Shown here: in pieces, positions 1 to 9,750 of the stretch
How positions within the stretch are numbered: the stretch's first letter is position 1
How the letters are laid out: each line of letters begins with the position of its first letter
Assembly: GCA_031769625.1 (NCBI GenBank)
Contig: JAUIMM010000696.1
Location: 682,001 to 746,000 of the forward strand
Length of the DNA: 64,000 nt
Reading direction: 5' to 3'
From: Taudactylus pleione
Lineage: Eukaryota > Chordata > Amphibia > Anura > Myobatrachidae
Program-made: the position numbers and the translations under genes
The notes under the pieces: generated by a model
The model's database searches: none
Seen by the model: only the letters and a program-made list of their open reading frames with translations
What the model was told of the DNA's origin: nothing

Positions 1-1950
1 AATGCTTGCAGTTATCGATCCATGTGGTCTACAATTATAGGACTAGTATGACTGGAAAAAGCTTGTTCTGAGTTACAATCACACAAAATTTCGGGCCATT
101 TTGACAGTAAGGTGGTGTAGAAACAGCAGGTCTAAAAAAGGGGTCCTAGGCTCCTTCGGTCCACTTTAAGTCAATGGAGATTATTATTTGCATTAAATGC
201 TTGCAGTTATCCATCCATGTGGTCTACAATTATTGGATTAGTATGGCTGGAAAGAGCTTGTTCTGAGCTACATTGACACCAAATTTTGGGCCATTTTGAC
301 AGAAAGGTGGTGTAGAAACAACAGGTCAAAGAAAGTATTCCTAGGCTACTTCGGTCCACTTTAAGTCAATGGAGATTTTTATTTGCTTTAAATGCTTGCA
401 GTTTTCGATGCATGTGGTCTACAATTATAGAACTAGAATGACTGGGAAGAGCTTGTTCTGAGTTACAATCACACAAAATTTTGGGCCATTTTGACAGTAA
501 GGTGGTGTAGAAACAGCAGGTCAAAGAAAGGGTTCCTAGGCTCCTTCGCTCCACTTTAAGTCAATGGAGATTTTAATTTGCTTTAAATGCTTGAAGTTAT
601 CGATCCATGTGGTCTACAATTATAGGACTAGTATGACTGGAAAGAGCTTGTTCTGAGCTACATTGACACCAAATTTCGGGCCATTTTGATCAGAAGGTGG
701 TGTAGAAACAGCAGGTTAAAGAAAGTATTCCTAGGCTACTTCTGTCCACTTTAAGTCAATGGAGATTTTAATTTGCTTTAAATGCTTGCAGTTATCGATC
801 CATGTGGTCTACAATTATAGGACTAGTATGATTGGAAAGAGCTTGTTCTGAGCTACATTGACACCAAATTTCGGGCCATTTTGACAGTAAGATGGTGTAG
901 AAACAGCAGGTCAAAGAAAGTATTCCTAGGCTACTTTGGTCCACTTTAAGTCAATGGAGATTTTGATTTGCTTTAAATGCTTGCAGTTATCGATCCATGT
1001 GGTCTACAATTATAGAACTAATATGACTGGAAAGAGCTTGTTCTGAGTTACAATCACACAAAATTTCTGGCCAATTTGACAGTAAGGTGGTGTAGAAACA
1101 GCAGGTCAAAGAAAGTATTCCTAGGCTACTTCGGTCCACTTTAAGTCAATGGAGATTTTTATTTGCTTTAAATGCTTGCAGTTATCCATCCATGTTGTCT
1201 ACAATTATTGGATTAGTATGGCTGGAAAGAGCTTGTTCTGAGCTACATTGACACCAAATTTCGGGCCATTTTGATCAGAAGGTGGTGTAGAAACAGCAGG
1301 TCAAAGAAAGTATTCCTAGGCTACTTCGGTCCACTTTAAGTCAATGGAGATTTTTATTTGCTTTAAATGCTTGCAGTTATCGATCCATGTGGTCTACAAT
1401 TCTAGGACTAGTATGACTGGAAAGAGCTTGTTCTGAGTTACAATCACACAAAATTTCGGGCCATTTTGACAGTAAGGTGGTGTAGAAACAGCAGGTCAAA
1501 GAAAGTATTCCTAGGCTACTTCGGTCCACTTTAAGTCAATGGAGATTTTTATTTGCTTTAAATGCTTGCAGTTATCGATCCATGTGGTCTACAATTATAG
1601 GACTAGTATGACTGGGAAGAGCTTGTTCTGAGTTACAATCACACAAAATTTCGGGCCATTTTGACAGTAAGGTGGAGTAGAAACAGCAGGTCAAAGAAAG
1701 TATTCCTAGGCTACTTCGGTCCACTTTAAGTCAATGGAGATTTTTATTTGCTTTAAATGCTTGCAGTTATCCATCCATGTTGTCTACAATTATTGGATTA
1801 GTATGGCTGGAAAGAGCTTGTTCTGAGCTACATTGACACCAAATTCCGGGCCATTTTGATCAGAAGGTGGTGTAGAAACAGCAGGTCAAAGAAAGTATTC
1901 CTAGGCTACTTCGGTCCACTTTAAGTCAATGGAGATTTTTATTTGCTTTA

Positions 1951-2145
1951 AATGCTTGCAGTTATCGATCCATGTGGTCTACAATTATAGGACTAGTATG
2001 ACTGGAAAAAGCTTGTTCTGAGTTACAATCACACAAAATTTCGGGCCATTTTGACAGTAAGGTGGTGTAGAAACAGCAGGTCTAAAAAAGGGTTCCTAGG
2101 CTCCTTCGGTCCACTTTAAGTCAATGGAGATTATTATTTGCATTA
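1951..2145 (+). repeat. Monomer type A (exemplar)
   Basis: Type A is t-class. It is marked by GGAAAAAGCTTG (which creates AAGCTT), CTAAAAAAGGG at about 132 and the tail TTATTATTTGCATTA. I count 32 intact copies, starting at 1, 1951, 4486, 6436, 7216, 8581, 10531, 12481, 14430, 17549, 21644, 23594, 24374, 27688, 29638, 30613, 34121, 37241, 38801, 39971, 41921, 43676, 45821, 46991, 48161, 50306, 51476, 53817, 58106, 59666, 61226 and 63761. Five more monomers carry only the A 3' half. Copies at 39971, 46991, 48161 and 51476 share GTATTACTGG. Every intact A is followed by B. Confidence 0.92.
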
Positions 2146-2340
2146 AATGCTTGCAGTTATCCATCCATGTGGTCTACAATTATTGGATTAGTATGGCTGG
2201 AAAGAGCTTGTTCTGAGCTACATTGACACCAAATTTTGGGCCATTTTGACAGAAAGGTGGTGTAGAAACAACAGGTCAAAGAAAGTATTCCTAGGCTACT
2301 TCGGTCCACTTTAAGTCAATGGAGATTTTTATTTGCTTTA
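2146..2340 (+). repeat. Monomer type B (exemplar)
   Basis: Type B is c-class. It is marked by CCATCCATGTGG, ATTGGATTAG, GTATGGCTGG, TTTTGGG, GACAGAAAGG and AACAACAGG. Intact copies start at 196, 2146, 4681, 6631, 7411, 8776, 10726, 12676, 14625, 15015, 15795, 17744, 18134, 19499, 21839, 23789, 24569, 27883, 29833, 30808, 34316, 37436, 38996, 42116, 43871, 46016, 47186, 50501, 51671, 58301, 59861 and 61421. Hybrids with a B 5' half lie at 40166, 48356 and 54012. Each intact B follows either A or a hybrid ending in A, so A-B behaves as a fixed 390-bp module. Confidence 0.92.
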
Positions 2341-2730
2341 AATGCTTGCAGTTATCGATCCATGTGGTCTACAATTATAGAACTAGTATGACTGGGAAGA
2401 GCTTGTTCTGAGTTACAATCACACAAAATTTTGTGCCATTTTGACAGTAAGGTGGTGTAGAAACAGCAGGTCAAAGAAAGGGTTCCTAGGCTCCTTCGCT
2501 CCACTTTAAGTCAATGGAGATTTTAATTTGCTTTAAATGCTTGCAGTTATCAATCCATGTGGTCTACAGATATAGGACTAGTATGTCTGGAAAGAACTTG
2601 TTCTGACCTACATTGACACCTAATTTCGGGCCATTTTGACAGTAAGGTGGTGTAGAAACAGCAGGTCAAAGAAAGTATTCCTAGGCTACTTTGGTCCACT
2701 TTAAGTCAATGGAGATTTTGATTTGCTTTA

Positions 2731-2925
2731 AATGCTTGCAGTTATCGATCCATGTGGTCTACAATTATTGGATTAGTATGGCTGGAAAGAGCTTGTTCTG
2801 AGCTACATTGACCCCAAATTTCGGGCCATTTTGATCAGAAGGTGGTGTAGAAACAGCAGGTCAAAGAAAGTATTCCTAGGCTACTTCGGTCCACTTTAAG
2901 TCAATGGAGATTTTTATTTGCTTTA
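2731..2925 (+). repeat. Monomer type K (exemplar)
   Basis: Type K is a G-like c-class monomer but begins CGATCCATGTGG and reads TTGACCCCAAA. Copies start at 2731, 18719 and 20084. Related forms are K' at 54401 and 55961 (CTACACTGAAACC, GGACAAAG, GGATATTTT) and K'' at 61031 and 62591 (ATTAGGATGG). K and K' are followed by L or L'; K'' is followed by A or L. Confidence 0.85.
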
Positions 2926-3120
2926 AATGCTTGCAGTTATCGATCCATGTGGTCTACAATTATAGGACTAGTATGACTGGAAAAAGCTTGTTCTGAGTTA
3001 CAATCACACAAAATTTCGGGCCATTTTGACAGTAAGGTGGTGTAGAAACAGCAGGTCAAAGAAAGGGTTCCTAGGTTCCTTCGCTCCACTTTAAGTCAAT
3101 GGAGATTTTAATTTGCTTTA
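2926..3120 (+). repeat. Monomer type L (exemplar)
   Basis: Type L has an A-like 5' half (GGAAAAAGCTTG) joined to a 3' half with GGGTTCCTAGGTTCC and TTCGCTCC. It is therefore probably a recombinant of A with an R-like monomer. Copies start at 2926, 18914, 20279 and 62786. L' forms with GGCTCC and the TTTTGATTTG tail start at 54596, 56156 and 63176. Confidence 0.83.
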
Positions 3121-3510
3121 AATGCTTGCAGTTATCAATCCATGTGGTCTACAGATATAGGACTAGTATGTCTGGAAAGAACTTGTTCTGACCTACATTG
3201 ACACCTAATTTCGGGCCATTTTGACAGTAAGATGGTGTAGAAACAGCAGGTCAAAGAAAGTATTCCTAGGCTACTTCGGTCCACTTTAAGTCAATGGAGA
3301 TTTTTATTTGCTTTAAATGCTTGCAGTTATCCTTCCATGTTGTCTACAATTATTGGATTAGTATGGCTGGAAAGAGCTTGTTCTGAGCTACATTGACACC
3401 AAATTTCGGGCCATTTTGATCAGAAGGTGGTGTAGAAACAGCAGGTCAAAGAAAGTATTCCTAGGCTACTTCGGTCCACTTTAAGTCAATGGAGATTTTT
3501 ATTTGCTTTA

Positions 3511-3705
3511 AATGCTTGCAGTTATCGATGCATGTGGTCTACAATTATAGAACTAGTATGACTGGGAAGAGCTTGTTCTGAGTTACAATCACACAAAATT
3601 TTGGGCCATTTTGACAGTAAGGTGGTGTAGAAACAGCAGGTCAAAGAAAGGGTTCCTAGGCTCCTTCGCTCCACTTTAAGTCAATGGAGATTTTAATTTG
3701 CTTTA
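3511..3705 (+). repeat. Monomer type C (exemplar)
   Basis: Type C is t-class. It is marked by ATAGAACTAG, CTGGGAAGAG, TTTTGGG, GGGTTCC, TTCGCTCC and the tail TTTTAATTTG. Copies with CGATGC (creating ATGCAT) start at 391, 3511, 6826, 8191, 10141, 12871, 15990, 20669, 23984, 30028, 34511, 47381, 49331, 51866, 52841, 55571 and 57131. Copies with CGATCC (called C') start at 2341, 8971, 10921, 15210, 18329, 19694, 36266, 50696, 60056 and 61616, and a further variant at 58691. Hybrids C/A are at 14820, 17939 and 19304. C is most often followed by D, and C' most often by O. Confidence 0.9.
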
Positions 3706-4095
3706 AATGCTTGCAGTTATCGATCCATGTGGTCTACAATTATAGGACTAGTATGACTGGAAAGAGCTTGTTCTGAGCTACATTGACACCAAATTTCGGG
3801 CCATTTTGATCAGAAGGTGGTGTAGAAACAGCAGGTTAAAGAAAGTATTCCTAGGCTACTTCGGTCCACTTTAAGTCAATGGAGATTTTAATTTGCTTTA
3901 AATGCTTGCAGTTATCGATCCATGTGGTCTACAATTATAGGACTAGTATGACTGGAAAGAGCTTGTTCTGAGCTACATTGACACCAAATTTCGGGCCATT
4001 TTGACAGTAAGATGGTGTAGAAACAGCAGGTCAAAGAAAGTATTCCTAGGCTACTTTGGTCCACTTTAAGTCAATGGAGATTTTGATTTGCTTTA

Positions 4096-4290
4096 AATGC
4101 TTGCAGTTATCGATCCATGTGGTCTACAATTATAGGACTAGTATGACTGGAAAGAGCTTGTTCTGAGTTACAATCACACAAAATTTCGGGCCATTTTGAC
4201 AGTAAGGTGGTGTAGAAACAGCAGGTCAAAGAAAGTATTCCTAGACTACTTCGGTCCACTTTAAGTCAATGGAGATTTTTATTTGCTTTA
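4096..4290 (+). repeat. Monomer type M (exemplar)
   Basis: Type M is H with CCTAGACTAC instead of CCTAGGCTAC, which removes the CCTAGG palindrome. Copies start at 4096, 21254, 41141, 41531, 43286, 45431, 49916, 53426 (196 bp), 57716, 59276, 60641 and 62201. The last two share GGAGATTTGTATTTG. M is always followed by G. Confidence 0.87.
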
Positions 4291-4485
4291 AATGCTTGCA
4301 GTTATCCATCCATGTTGTCTACAATTATTGGATTAGTATGGCTGGAAAGAGCTTGTTCTGAGCTACATTGACACCAAATTTCGGGCCATTTTGATCAGAA
4401 GGTGGTGTAGAAACAGCAGGTCAAAGAAAGTATTCCTAGGCTACTTCGGTCCACTTTAAGTCAATGGAGATTTTTATTTGCTTTA
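4291..4485 (+). repeat. Monomer type G (exemplar)
   Basis: Type G is c-class, with CCATCCATGTTGTC, ATTGGATTAG, TTTCGGG and TTTTGATCAG (a TGATCA palindrome). Copies start at 1171, 3316, 4291, 7996, 9946, 13651, 16770, 21449, 27493, 35096, 37046, 38606, 40946, 41336, 41726, 43091, 43481, 45236, 45626, 49136, 50111, 52646, 53622, 54986, 56546, 57911, 59471, 60836, 62396 and 63566. The copies at 54986, 56546 and 63566 share AAAGCGCTTG, which ties the two ends of the last 10 kb together. Confidence 0.9.
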
Positions 4486-4875
4486 AATGCTTGCAGTTAT
4501 CGATCCATGTGGTCTACAATTATAGGACTAGTATGACTGGAAAAAGCTTGTTCTGAGTTACAATCACACAAAATTTCGGGCCATTTTGACAGTAAGGTGG
4601 TGTAGAAACAGCAGGTCTAAAAAAGGGTTCCTAGGCTCCTTCGGTCCACTTTAAGTCAATGGAGATTATTATTTGCATTAAATGCTTGCAGTTATCCATC
4701 CATGTGGTCTACAATTATTGGATTAGTATGGCTGGAAAGAGCTTGTTCTGAGCTACATTGACACCAAATTTTGGGCCATTTTGACAGAAAGGTGGTGTAG
4801 AAACAACAGGTCAAAGAAAGTATTCCTAGGCTACTTCGGTCCACTTTAAGTCAATGGAGATTTTTATTTGCTTTA

Positions 4876-5070
4876 AATGCTTGCAGTTATCGATCCATGT
4901 GGTCTACAATAATAGAACTAGTATGACAGGGAAGAGCTTGTTCTGAGTTACAATCACAGAAAATTTTGGGCCATTTTGACAGTAAGGTGGTGTAGAAACA
5001 GCAGGTCAAAGAAAGGGTTCCTAGGCTCCTTCGCTCCACTTTAAGTCAAAGGAGATTTTAATTTGCTTTA
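4876..5070 (+). repeat. Monomer type N (exemplar)
   Basis: Type N is a C-related t-class monomer with TGACAGGGAAG, usually ATCACAGAAAATT, and GTCAAAGGAG. Copies start at 4876, 7606, 22034, 24764, 26324, 28078, 31003 and 32563. None occurs after 32.8 kb. It begins the octamer N O P Q R J H G'. The copies at 4876 and 22034 share ACAATAATAG, and those at 26324 and 32563 share TTTTATTTTGC. Confidence 0.88.
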
Positions 5071-5265
5071 AATGCTTGCAGTTATCGATCCATATGGTCT
5101 ACAGATATAGGACTAGTATGGCTGGAAAGAACTTGTTCTGAGCTACATTGACACCTAATTTCAGGCCATTTTGACAGTAAGGTGGTGTAGAAACAGCAGG
5201 TCAAAGAAAGTATTCCTAGGCTACTTTGGTCCACTTTAAGTCAATGGAGATTTTGATTTGCTTTA
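5071..5265 (+). repeat. Monomer type O (exemplar)
   Basis: Type O has TACAGATATAGG, GTATGGCTGG, AAGAACTTG and ACACCTAATTTCAGG, with CpG 2 turned into CpA. Copies start at 5071, 9166, 11116, 15405, 18524, 19889, 22229, 24959, 26519, 28273, 31198, 32757, 54206, 60251 and 61811. The last three share ACTATTATGG. Hybrids with a J-like 3' half are at 7801 and 9751. It always follows N, C' or a B/C hybrid, apart from the O/J hybrid at 9751, which follows Q at a duplication junction. Confidence 0.87.
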
Positions 5266-5460
5266 AATGCTTGCAGTTATCGATCCATGTGGTCTACAAT
5301 TATAGGTCTAGTATGACTGGAAAGAGCTTGTTCTGATTTACAATCACACAAAATTTCAGGACATTTTGATCAGAAGGTGGTGTAGAAACAGCAGGTCAAA
5401 TAAAGGGTTCCTAGGCTCCTTCGGTCCACTTTAAGTCAATGGAGATTTTTATTTGCTTTA
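5266..5460 (+). repeat. Monomer type P (exemplar)
   Basis: Type P has ATAGGTCTAG, CTGATTTACAATC and TGATCA. Most copies also have GGGACATTTTG, AAACAGGAGG and CAAATAAAG (an AATAAA hexamer on the + strand). Copies start at 5266, 9361, 11311, 22424, 25154, 26714, 28468, 31393 and 32952. A P/A hybrid is at 15600. Copies at 9361, 11311 and 26714 instead read GGGCC and CAAAGAAAG and share CCTTGTGG, so they form a sublineage. Confidence 0.87.
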
Positions 5461-5655
5461 AATGCTTGCAGTTATCCATCCATGTTGTCTACAATTATTG
5501 GATAAGTATGGCTGGAAAGAGCTTGTTCTGAGCTACATTGACATCAAATTTCGGGCCATTTTGATCAGAAGGTGGTGTAGAAACAGCAGGTCAAAGAAAG
5601 TATTCCTAGGCTACTTCGGTCCACTTTAAGTCAATGGAGATTTTTATTTGCTTTA
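5461..5655 (+). repeat. Monomer type Q (exemplar)
   Basis: Type Q is a G-like c-class monomer with TTGACATCAAA. Copies start at 5461, 9556, 11506, 22619, 25349, 26909, 28663, 31588, 33147 and 35681. It follows P except at 35681, where it follows a G/A hybrid. It is followed by R, except at 9556, where a duplication junction places an O/J hybrid next. Confidence 0.87.
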
Positions 5656-5850
5656 AATGCTTGCAGTTATCGATCCATGTGGTCTACAATTATAGAACTA
5701 GTATGACTGGGAAGAGCTTGTTCTGAGTTACAAACACACAAAATTTCGGGCCATTTTGACAGTAAGGTGGTGTAGAAACAGCAGGTCAAAGAAAGGGTTC
5801 CTAGGTTCCTTCACTCCACTTTAAGTCAATGGAGATTTTAATTTGCTTTA
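5656..5850 (+). repeat. Monomer type R (exemplar)
   Basis: Type R is a C-related t-class monomer with TTACAAACACAC, TTTCGGG, CCTAGGTTCC, usually TTCACTCC (CpG 3 changed to CpA) and the tail TTTTAATTTG. Copies start at 5656, 11701, 22814, 25544, 27104, 28858, 31783, 33342, 35876, 37631, 39191, 42311, 44066, 44456 and 46211. R is always followed by J, so R-J is a second fixed dimer. None occurs after 46.4 kb. Confidence 0.88.
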
Positions 5851-7020
5851 AATGCTTGCAGTTATCAATCCATGTGGTCTACAGATATAGGACTAGTATG
5901 TCTGGAAAGAACTTGTTCTGACCTACATTGACACCTAATTTCGGCCCATTTTGACAGTAAGATGGTGTAGAAACAGCAGGTCAAAGAAACTATTCCTAGG
6001 CTACTTTGGTCCACTTTAAGTCAATGGAGATTTTGATTTGCTTTAAATGCTTGCAGTTATCGATCCATGTGGTCTACAATTATAGGACTAGTATGACTGG
6101 AAAGAGCTTGTTCTGAGTTACAATCACACAAAATTTCGGGCCATTTTGACAGTAAGGTGGTGTAGAAACAGCAGGTCAAAGAAAGTATTCCTAGGCTACT
6201 TCGGTCCACTTTAAGTCAATGGAGATTTTTATTTGCTTTAAATGCTTGCAGTTATCCATCCATGTTGTCTACAATTATTGGATTAGTATGGCTGGAAAGA
6301 GCTTGTTCTGAGCTACATTGACACCAAATTCCGGGCCATTTTGATCAGAAGGTGGTGTAGAAACAGCAGGTCAAAGAAAGTATTCCTAGGCTACTTCGGT
6401 CCACTTTAAGTCAATGGAGATTTTTATTTGCTTTAAATGCTTGCAGTTATCGATCCATGTGGTCTACAATTATAGGACTAGTATGACTGGAAAAAGCTTG
6501 TTCTGAGTTACAATCACACAAAATTTCGGGCCATTTTGACAGTAAGGTGGTGTAGAAACAGCAGGTCTAAAAAAGGGTTCCTAGGCTCCTTCGGTCCACT
6601 TTAAGTCAATGGAGATTATTATTTGCATTAAATGCTTGCAGTTATCCATCCATGTGGTCTACAATTATTGGATTAGTATGGCTGGAAAGAGCTTGTTCTG
6701 AGCTACATTGACACCAAATTTTGGGCCATTTTGACAGAAAGGTGGTGTAGAAACAACAGGTCAAAGAAAGTATTCCTAGGCTACTTCGGTCCACTTTAAG
6801 TCAATGGAGATTTTTATTTGCTTTAAATGCTTGCAGTTATCGATGCATGTGGTATACAATTATAGAACTAGTATGACTGGGAAGAGCTTGTTCTGAGTTA
6901 CAATCACACAAAATTTTGGGCCATTTTGACAGTAAGGTGGTGTAGAAACAGCAGGTCAAAGAAAGGGTTCCTAGGCTCCTTCGCTCCACTTTAAGTCAAT
7001 GGAGATTTTAATTTGCTTTA

Positions 7021-7215
7021 AATGCTTGAAGTTATCGATCCATGTGGTCTACAATTATAGGACTAGTATGACTGGAAAGAGCTTGTTCTGAGCTACATTG
7101 ACACCAAATTTCGGGCCATTTTGACAGTAAGATGGTGTAGAAACAGCAGGTCAAAGAAAGTATTCCTAGGCTACTTTGGTCCACTTTAAGTCAATGGAGA
7201 TTTTGATTTGCTTTA
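7021..7215 (+). repeat. D/E hybrid monomer
   Basis: It opens as D (AATGCTTGAAG) and ends as E (GACAGTAAGATGG, CTTTGGTCC, TTTTGATTTG). An identical hybrid lies at 24179 in the long-range copy. Comparison with 30223-30612, which keeps both D and E in the same context, shows a net loss of exactly one monomer. Confidence 0.85.
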
Positions 7216-7800
7216 AATGCTTGCAGTTATCGATCCATGTGGTCTACAATTATAGGACTAGTATGACTGGAAAAAGCTTGTTCTGAGTTACAATCACACA
7301 AAATTTCGGGCTATTTTGACAGTAAGGTGGTGTAGAAACAGCAGGTCTAAAAAAGGGTTCCTAGGCTCCTTCGGTCCACGTTAAGTCAATGGAGATTATT
7401 ATTTGCATTAAATGCTTGCAGTTATCCATCCATGTGGTCTACAATTATTTGATTAGTATGGCTGGAAAGAGCTTGTTCTGAGCTACATTGACACCAAATT
7501 TTGGGCCATTTTGACAGAAAGGTGGTGTAGAAACAACAGGTCAAAGAAAGTATTCCTAGGCTACTTCGGTCCACTTTAAGTCAATGGAGATTTTTATTTG
7601 CTTTAAATGCTTGCAGTTATCGATCCATGTGGTCTACAATTATAGAACTAGTATGACAGGGAAGAGCTTGTTCTGAGTTACAATCACAGAAAATTTTGGG
7701 CCATTTTGACAGTAAGGTGGTGTAGAAACAGCAGGTCAAAGAAAGGTTTCCTAGGCTCCTTCGCTCCACTTTAAGTCAAAGGAGATTTTAATTTGCTTTA

Positions 7801-9750
7801 AATGCTTGCAGTTATCGATCCATATGGTCTACAGATATAGGACTAGTATGGCTGGAAAGAACTTGTTCTGAGCTACATTGACACCTAATTTCGGGCCATT
7901 TTGACAGTAAGATGGTGTAGAAACAGCAGGTCAAAGAAAGTATTCCTAGGCTACTTCGGTCCACTTTAAGTCAATGGAGATTTTTATTTGCTTTAAATGC
8001 TTGCAGTTATCCATCCATGTTGTCTACAATTATTGGATTAGTATGGCTGGAAAGAGCTTGTTCTGAGCTACATTGACACCAAATTTCGGGCCATTTTGAT
8101 CAGAAGGTGGTGTAGAAACAGCAGGTCAAAGAAAGTATTCCTAGGCTACTTCGGTCCACTTTAAGTCAATGGAGATTTTTATTTGCTTTAAATGCTTGCA
8201 GTTATCGATGCATGTGGTCTACAATTATAGAACTAGTATGACTGGGAAGAGCTTGTTCTGAGTTACAATCACACAAAATTTTGGGCCATTTTGACAGTAA
8301 GGTGGTGTAGAAACAGCAGGTCAAAGAAAGGGTTCCTAGGCTCCTTCGCTCCACTTTAAGTCAATGGAGATTTTAATTTGCTTTAAATGCTTGCAGTTAT
8401 CGATCCATGTGGTCTACAATTATAGGACTAGTATGACTGGAAAGAGCTTGTTCTGAGCTACATTGACACCAAATTTCGGGCCATTTTGATCAGAAGGTGG
8501 TGTAGAAACAGCAGGTTAAAGAAAGTATTCCTAGGCTACTTCGGTCCACTTTAAGTCAATGGAGATTTTAATTTGCTTTAAATGCTTGCAGTTATCGATC
8601 CATGTGGTCTACAATTATAGGACTAGTATGACTGGAAAAAGCTTGTTCTGAATTACAATCACACAAAATTTCGGGCCATTTTGACAGTAAGGTGGTGTAG
8701 AAACAGCAGGTCTAAAAAAGGGTTCCTAGGCTCCTTCGGTCCACTTTAAGTCAATGGAGATTATTATTTGCTTTAAATGCTTGCAGTTATCCATCCATGT
8801 GGTCTACAATTATTGGATTAGTATGGCTGGAAAGAGCTTGTTCTGAGCTACATTGACACCAAATTTTGGGCCATTTTGACAGAAAGGTGGTGTAGAAACA
8901 ACAGGTCAAAGAAAGTATTCCTAGGCTACTTCGGTCCACTTTAAGTCAATGGAGATTTTTATTTGCTTTAAATGCTTGCAGTTATCGATCCATGTGGTCT
9001 ACAATTATAGAACTAGTATGACTGGGAAGAGCTTGTTCTGAGTTACAATCACACAAAATGTTGGGCCATTTTGACAGTAAGGTGGTGTAGAAACAGCAGG
9101 TCAAAGAAAGGGTTCCTAGGCTCCTTCGCTCCACTTTAAGTCAATGGAGATTTTAATTTGCTTTAAATGCTTGCAGTTATCGATCCATGTGGTCTACAGA
9201 TATAGGACTAGTATGGCTGGAAAGAACTTGTTCTGAGCTACATTGACACCTAAGTTCAGGCCATTTTGACAGTAAGGTGGTGTAGAAACAGCAGGTCAAA
9301 GAAAGTATTCCTAGGCTACTTTGGTCCACTTTAAGTCAATGGAGATTTTGATTTGCTTTAAATGCTTGCAGTTATCGATCCTTGTGGTCTACAATTATAG
9401 GTCTAGTATGACTGGAAAGAGCTTGTTCTGATTTACAATCACACAAAATTTCGGGCCATTTTGATCAGAAGGTGGTGTAGAAACAGGAGGTCAAAGAAAG
9501 GGTTCCTAGGCTCCTTCGGTCCACTTTAAGTCAATGGAGATTTTTATTTGCTTTAAATGCTTGCAGTTATCCATCCATGTTATCTACAATTATTGGATTA
9601 GTATGGCTGGAAAGAGCTTGTTCTGAGCTACATTGACATCAAATTTCGGGCCATTTTGATCAGAAGGTGGTGTAGAAACAGCAGGTCAAAGAAAGTATTC
9701 CTAGGCTACTTCGGTCCACTTTAAGTCAATGGAGATTTTTATTTGCTTTA
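7801..9750 (+). repeat. 10-monomer tandem duplication, copy 1 (1950 bp)
   Basis: The order is O/J G C D A B C' O P Q. It is followed at once by an apparently identical copy. Rare variants present in both are CTGAATTAC and a CTTTA tail in A, ACAAAATGTTGG in C', CCTAAGTTCAGG in O, CCTTGTGG in P and CATGTTATC in Q. Confidence 0.9.

Larger units (their letters stand above)
1..2340 (+). repeat. 12-monomer segment A-B-C-D-E-F-G-H-I-G'-A-B, copy 1
   Basis: The order matches 12481-14819 and, from about 15660, 15600-17938. Shared rare variants prove common descent: ACTAATATG in F, GGTGGAGTAG in I and CTTCTGTCC in D. This copy has private changes not in the other two, including GGGGTCC in A, GTTTTCG and ACTAGAATG in C, GATTGG in E and AATTCTAGG in H. 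It lacks the 1-bp G' deletion of the other two, so it split off before that deletion arose. Confidence 0.88.
2341..3510 (+). repeat. Six-monomer linker C'-J-K-L-J-G
   Basis: The order is C' (2341, private TTTTGTGCC), J (2536), K (2731), L (2926), J (3121) and G (3316, private CCTTCCATG). The K-L-J part recurs at 18719-19303 and 20084-20668. There J is followed directly by C, so a G was gained here or lost there. No other sequence is present. Confidence 0.85.
3511..7800 (+). repeat. 22-monomer segment, copy 1 (long-range duplicate of 20669-24958)
   Basis: The order is C D E M G A B N O P Q R J H G' A B C D/E A B N. The same order occurs 17,158 bp downstream. Shared private variants are ACAATAATAG in N at 4876, GGGCTATTTTG in A at 7216, AAAGGTTTCC in N at 7606 and the D/E hybrid at 7021. 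By eye I found roughly ten single-base differences over 4,290 bp, for example TTTCAGGAC versus TTTCGGGAC in P, GATAAG versus GATTAG in Q, and GGTATAC versus GGTCTAC in C. Confidence 0.87.

Noticed and set aside
366..554. A 62-codon open frame on the minus strand (first codon GTG at 554, stop at 366)
   Set aside because: It lies within one C monomer and the adjoining monomer tails. It stays open only because position 404 is T (GTTTTCG) instead of the usual A (GTTATCG), which elsewhere gives a TAA in that frame. It has no ATG at its start, no recognisable domain and no conservation in the other C copies.
2926..3120. Pol III B-box or tRNA-derived origin from GGGTTCCTAGGTTCC
   Set aside because: GGTTCCTAGG departs from the GGTTCRANNCC consensus at several fixed positions. 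No A box at the proper distance and no tRNA-like fold was apparent.
5851..6045. Steroid-receptor-like palindrome AGAACTTGTTCT in J and O monomers
   Set aside because: The half-sites are separated by too few bases for the AGAACANNNTGTTCT element. The motif is just the AAGAGCTTGTTCT tract with one substitution.
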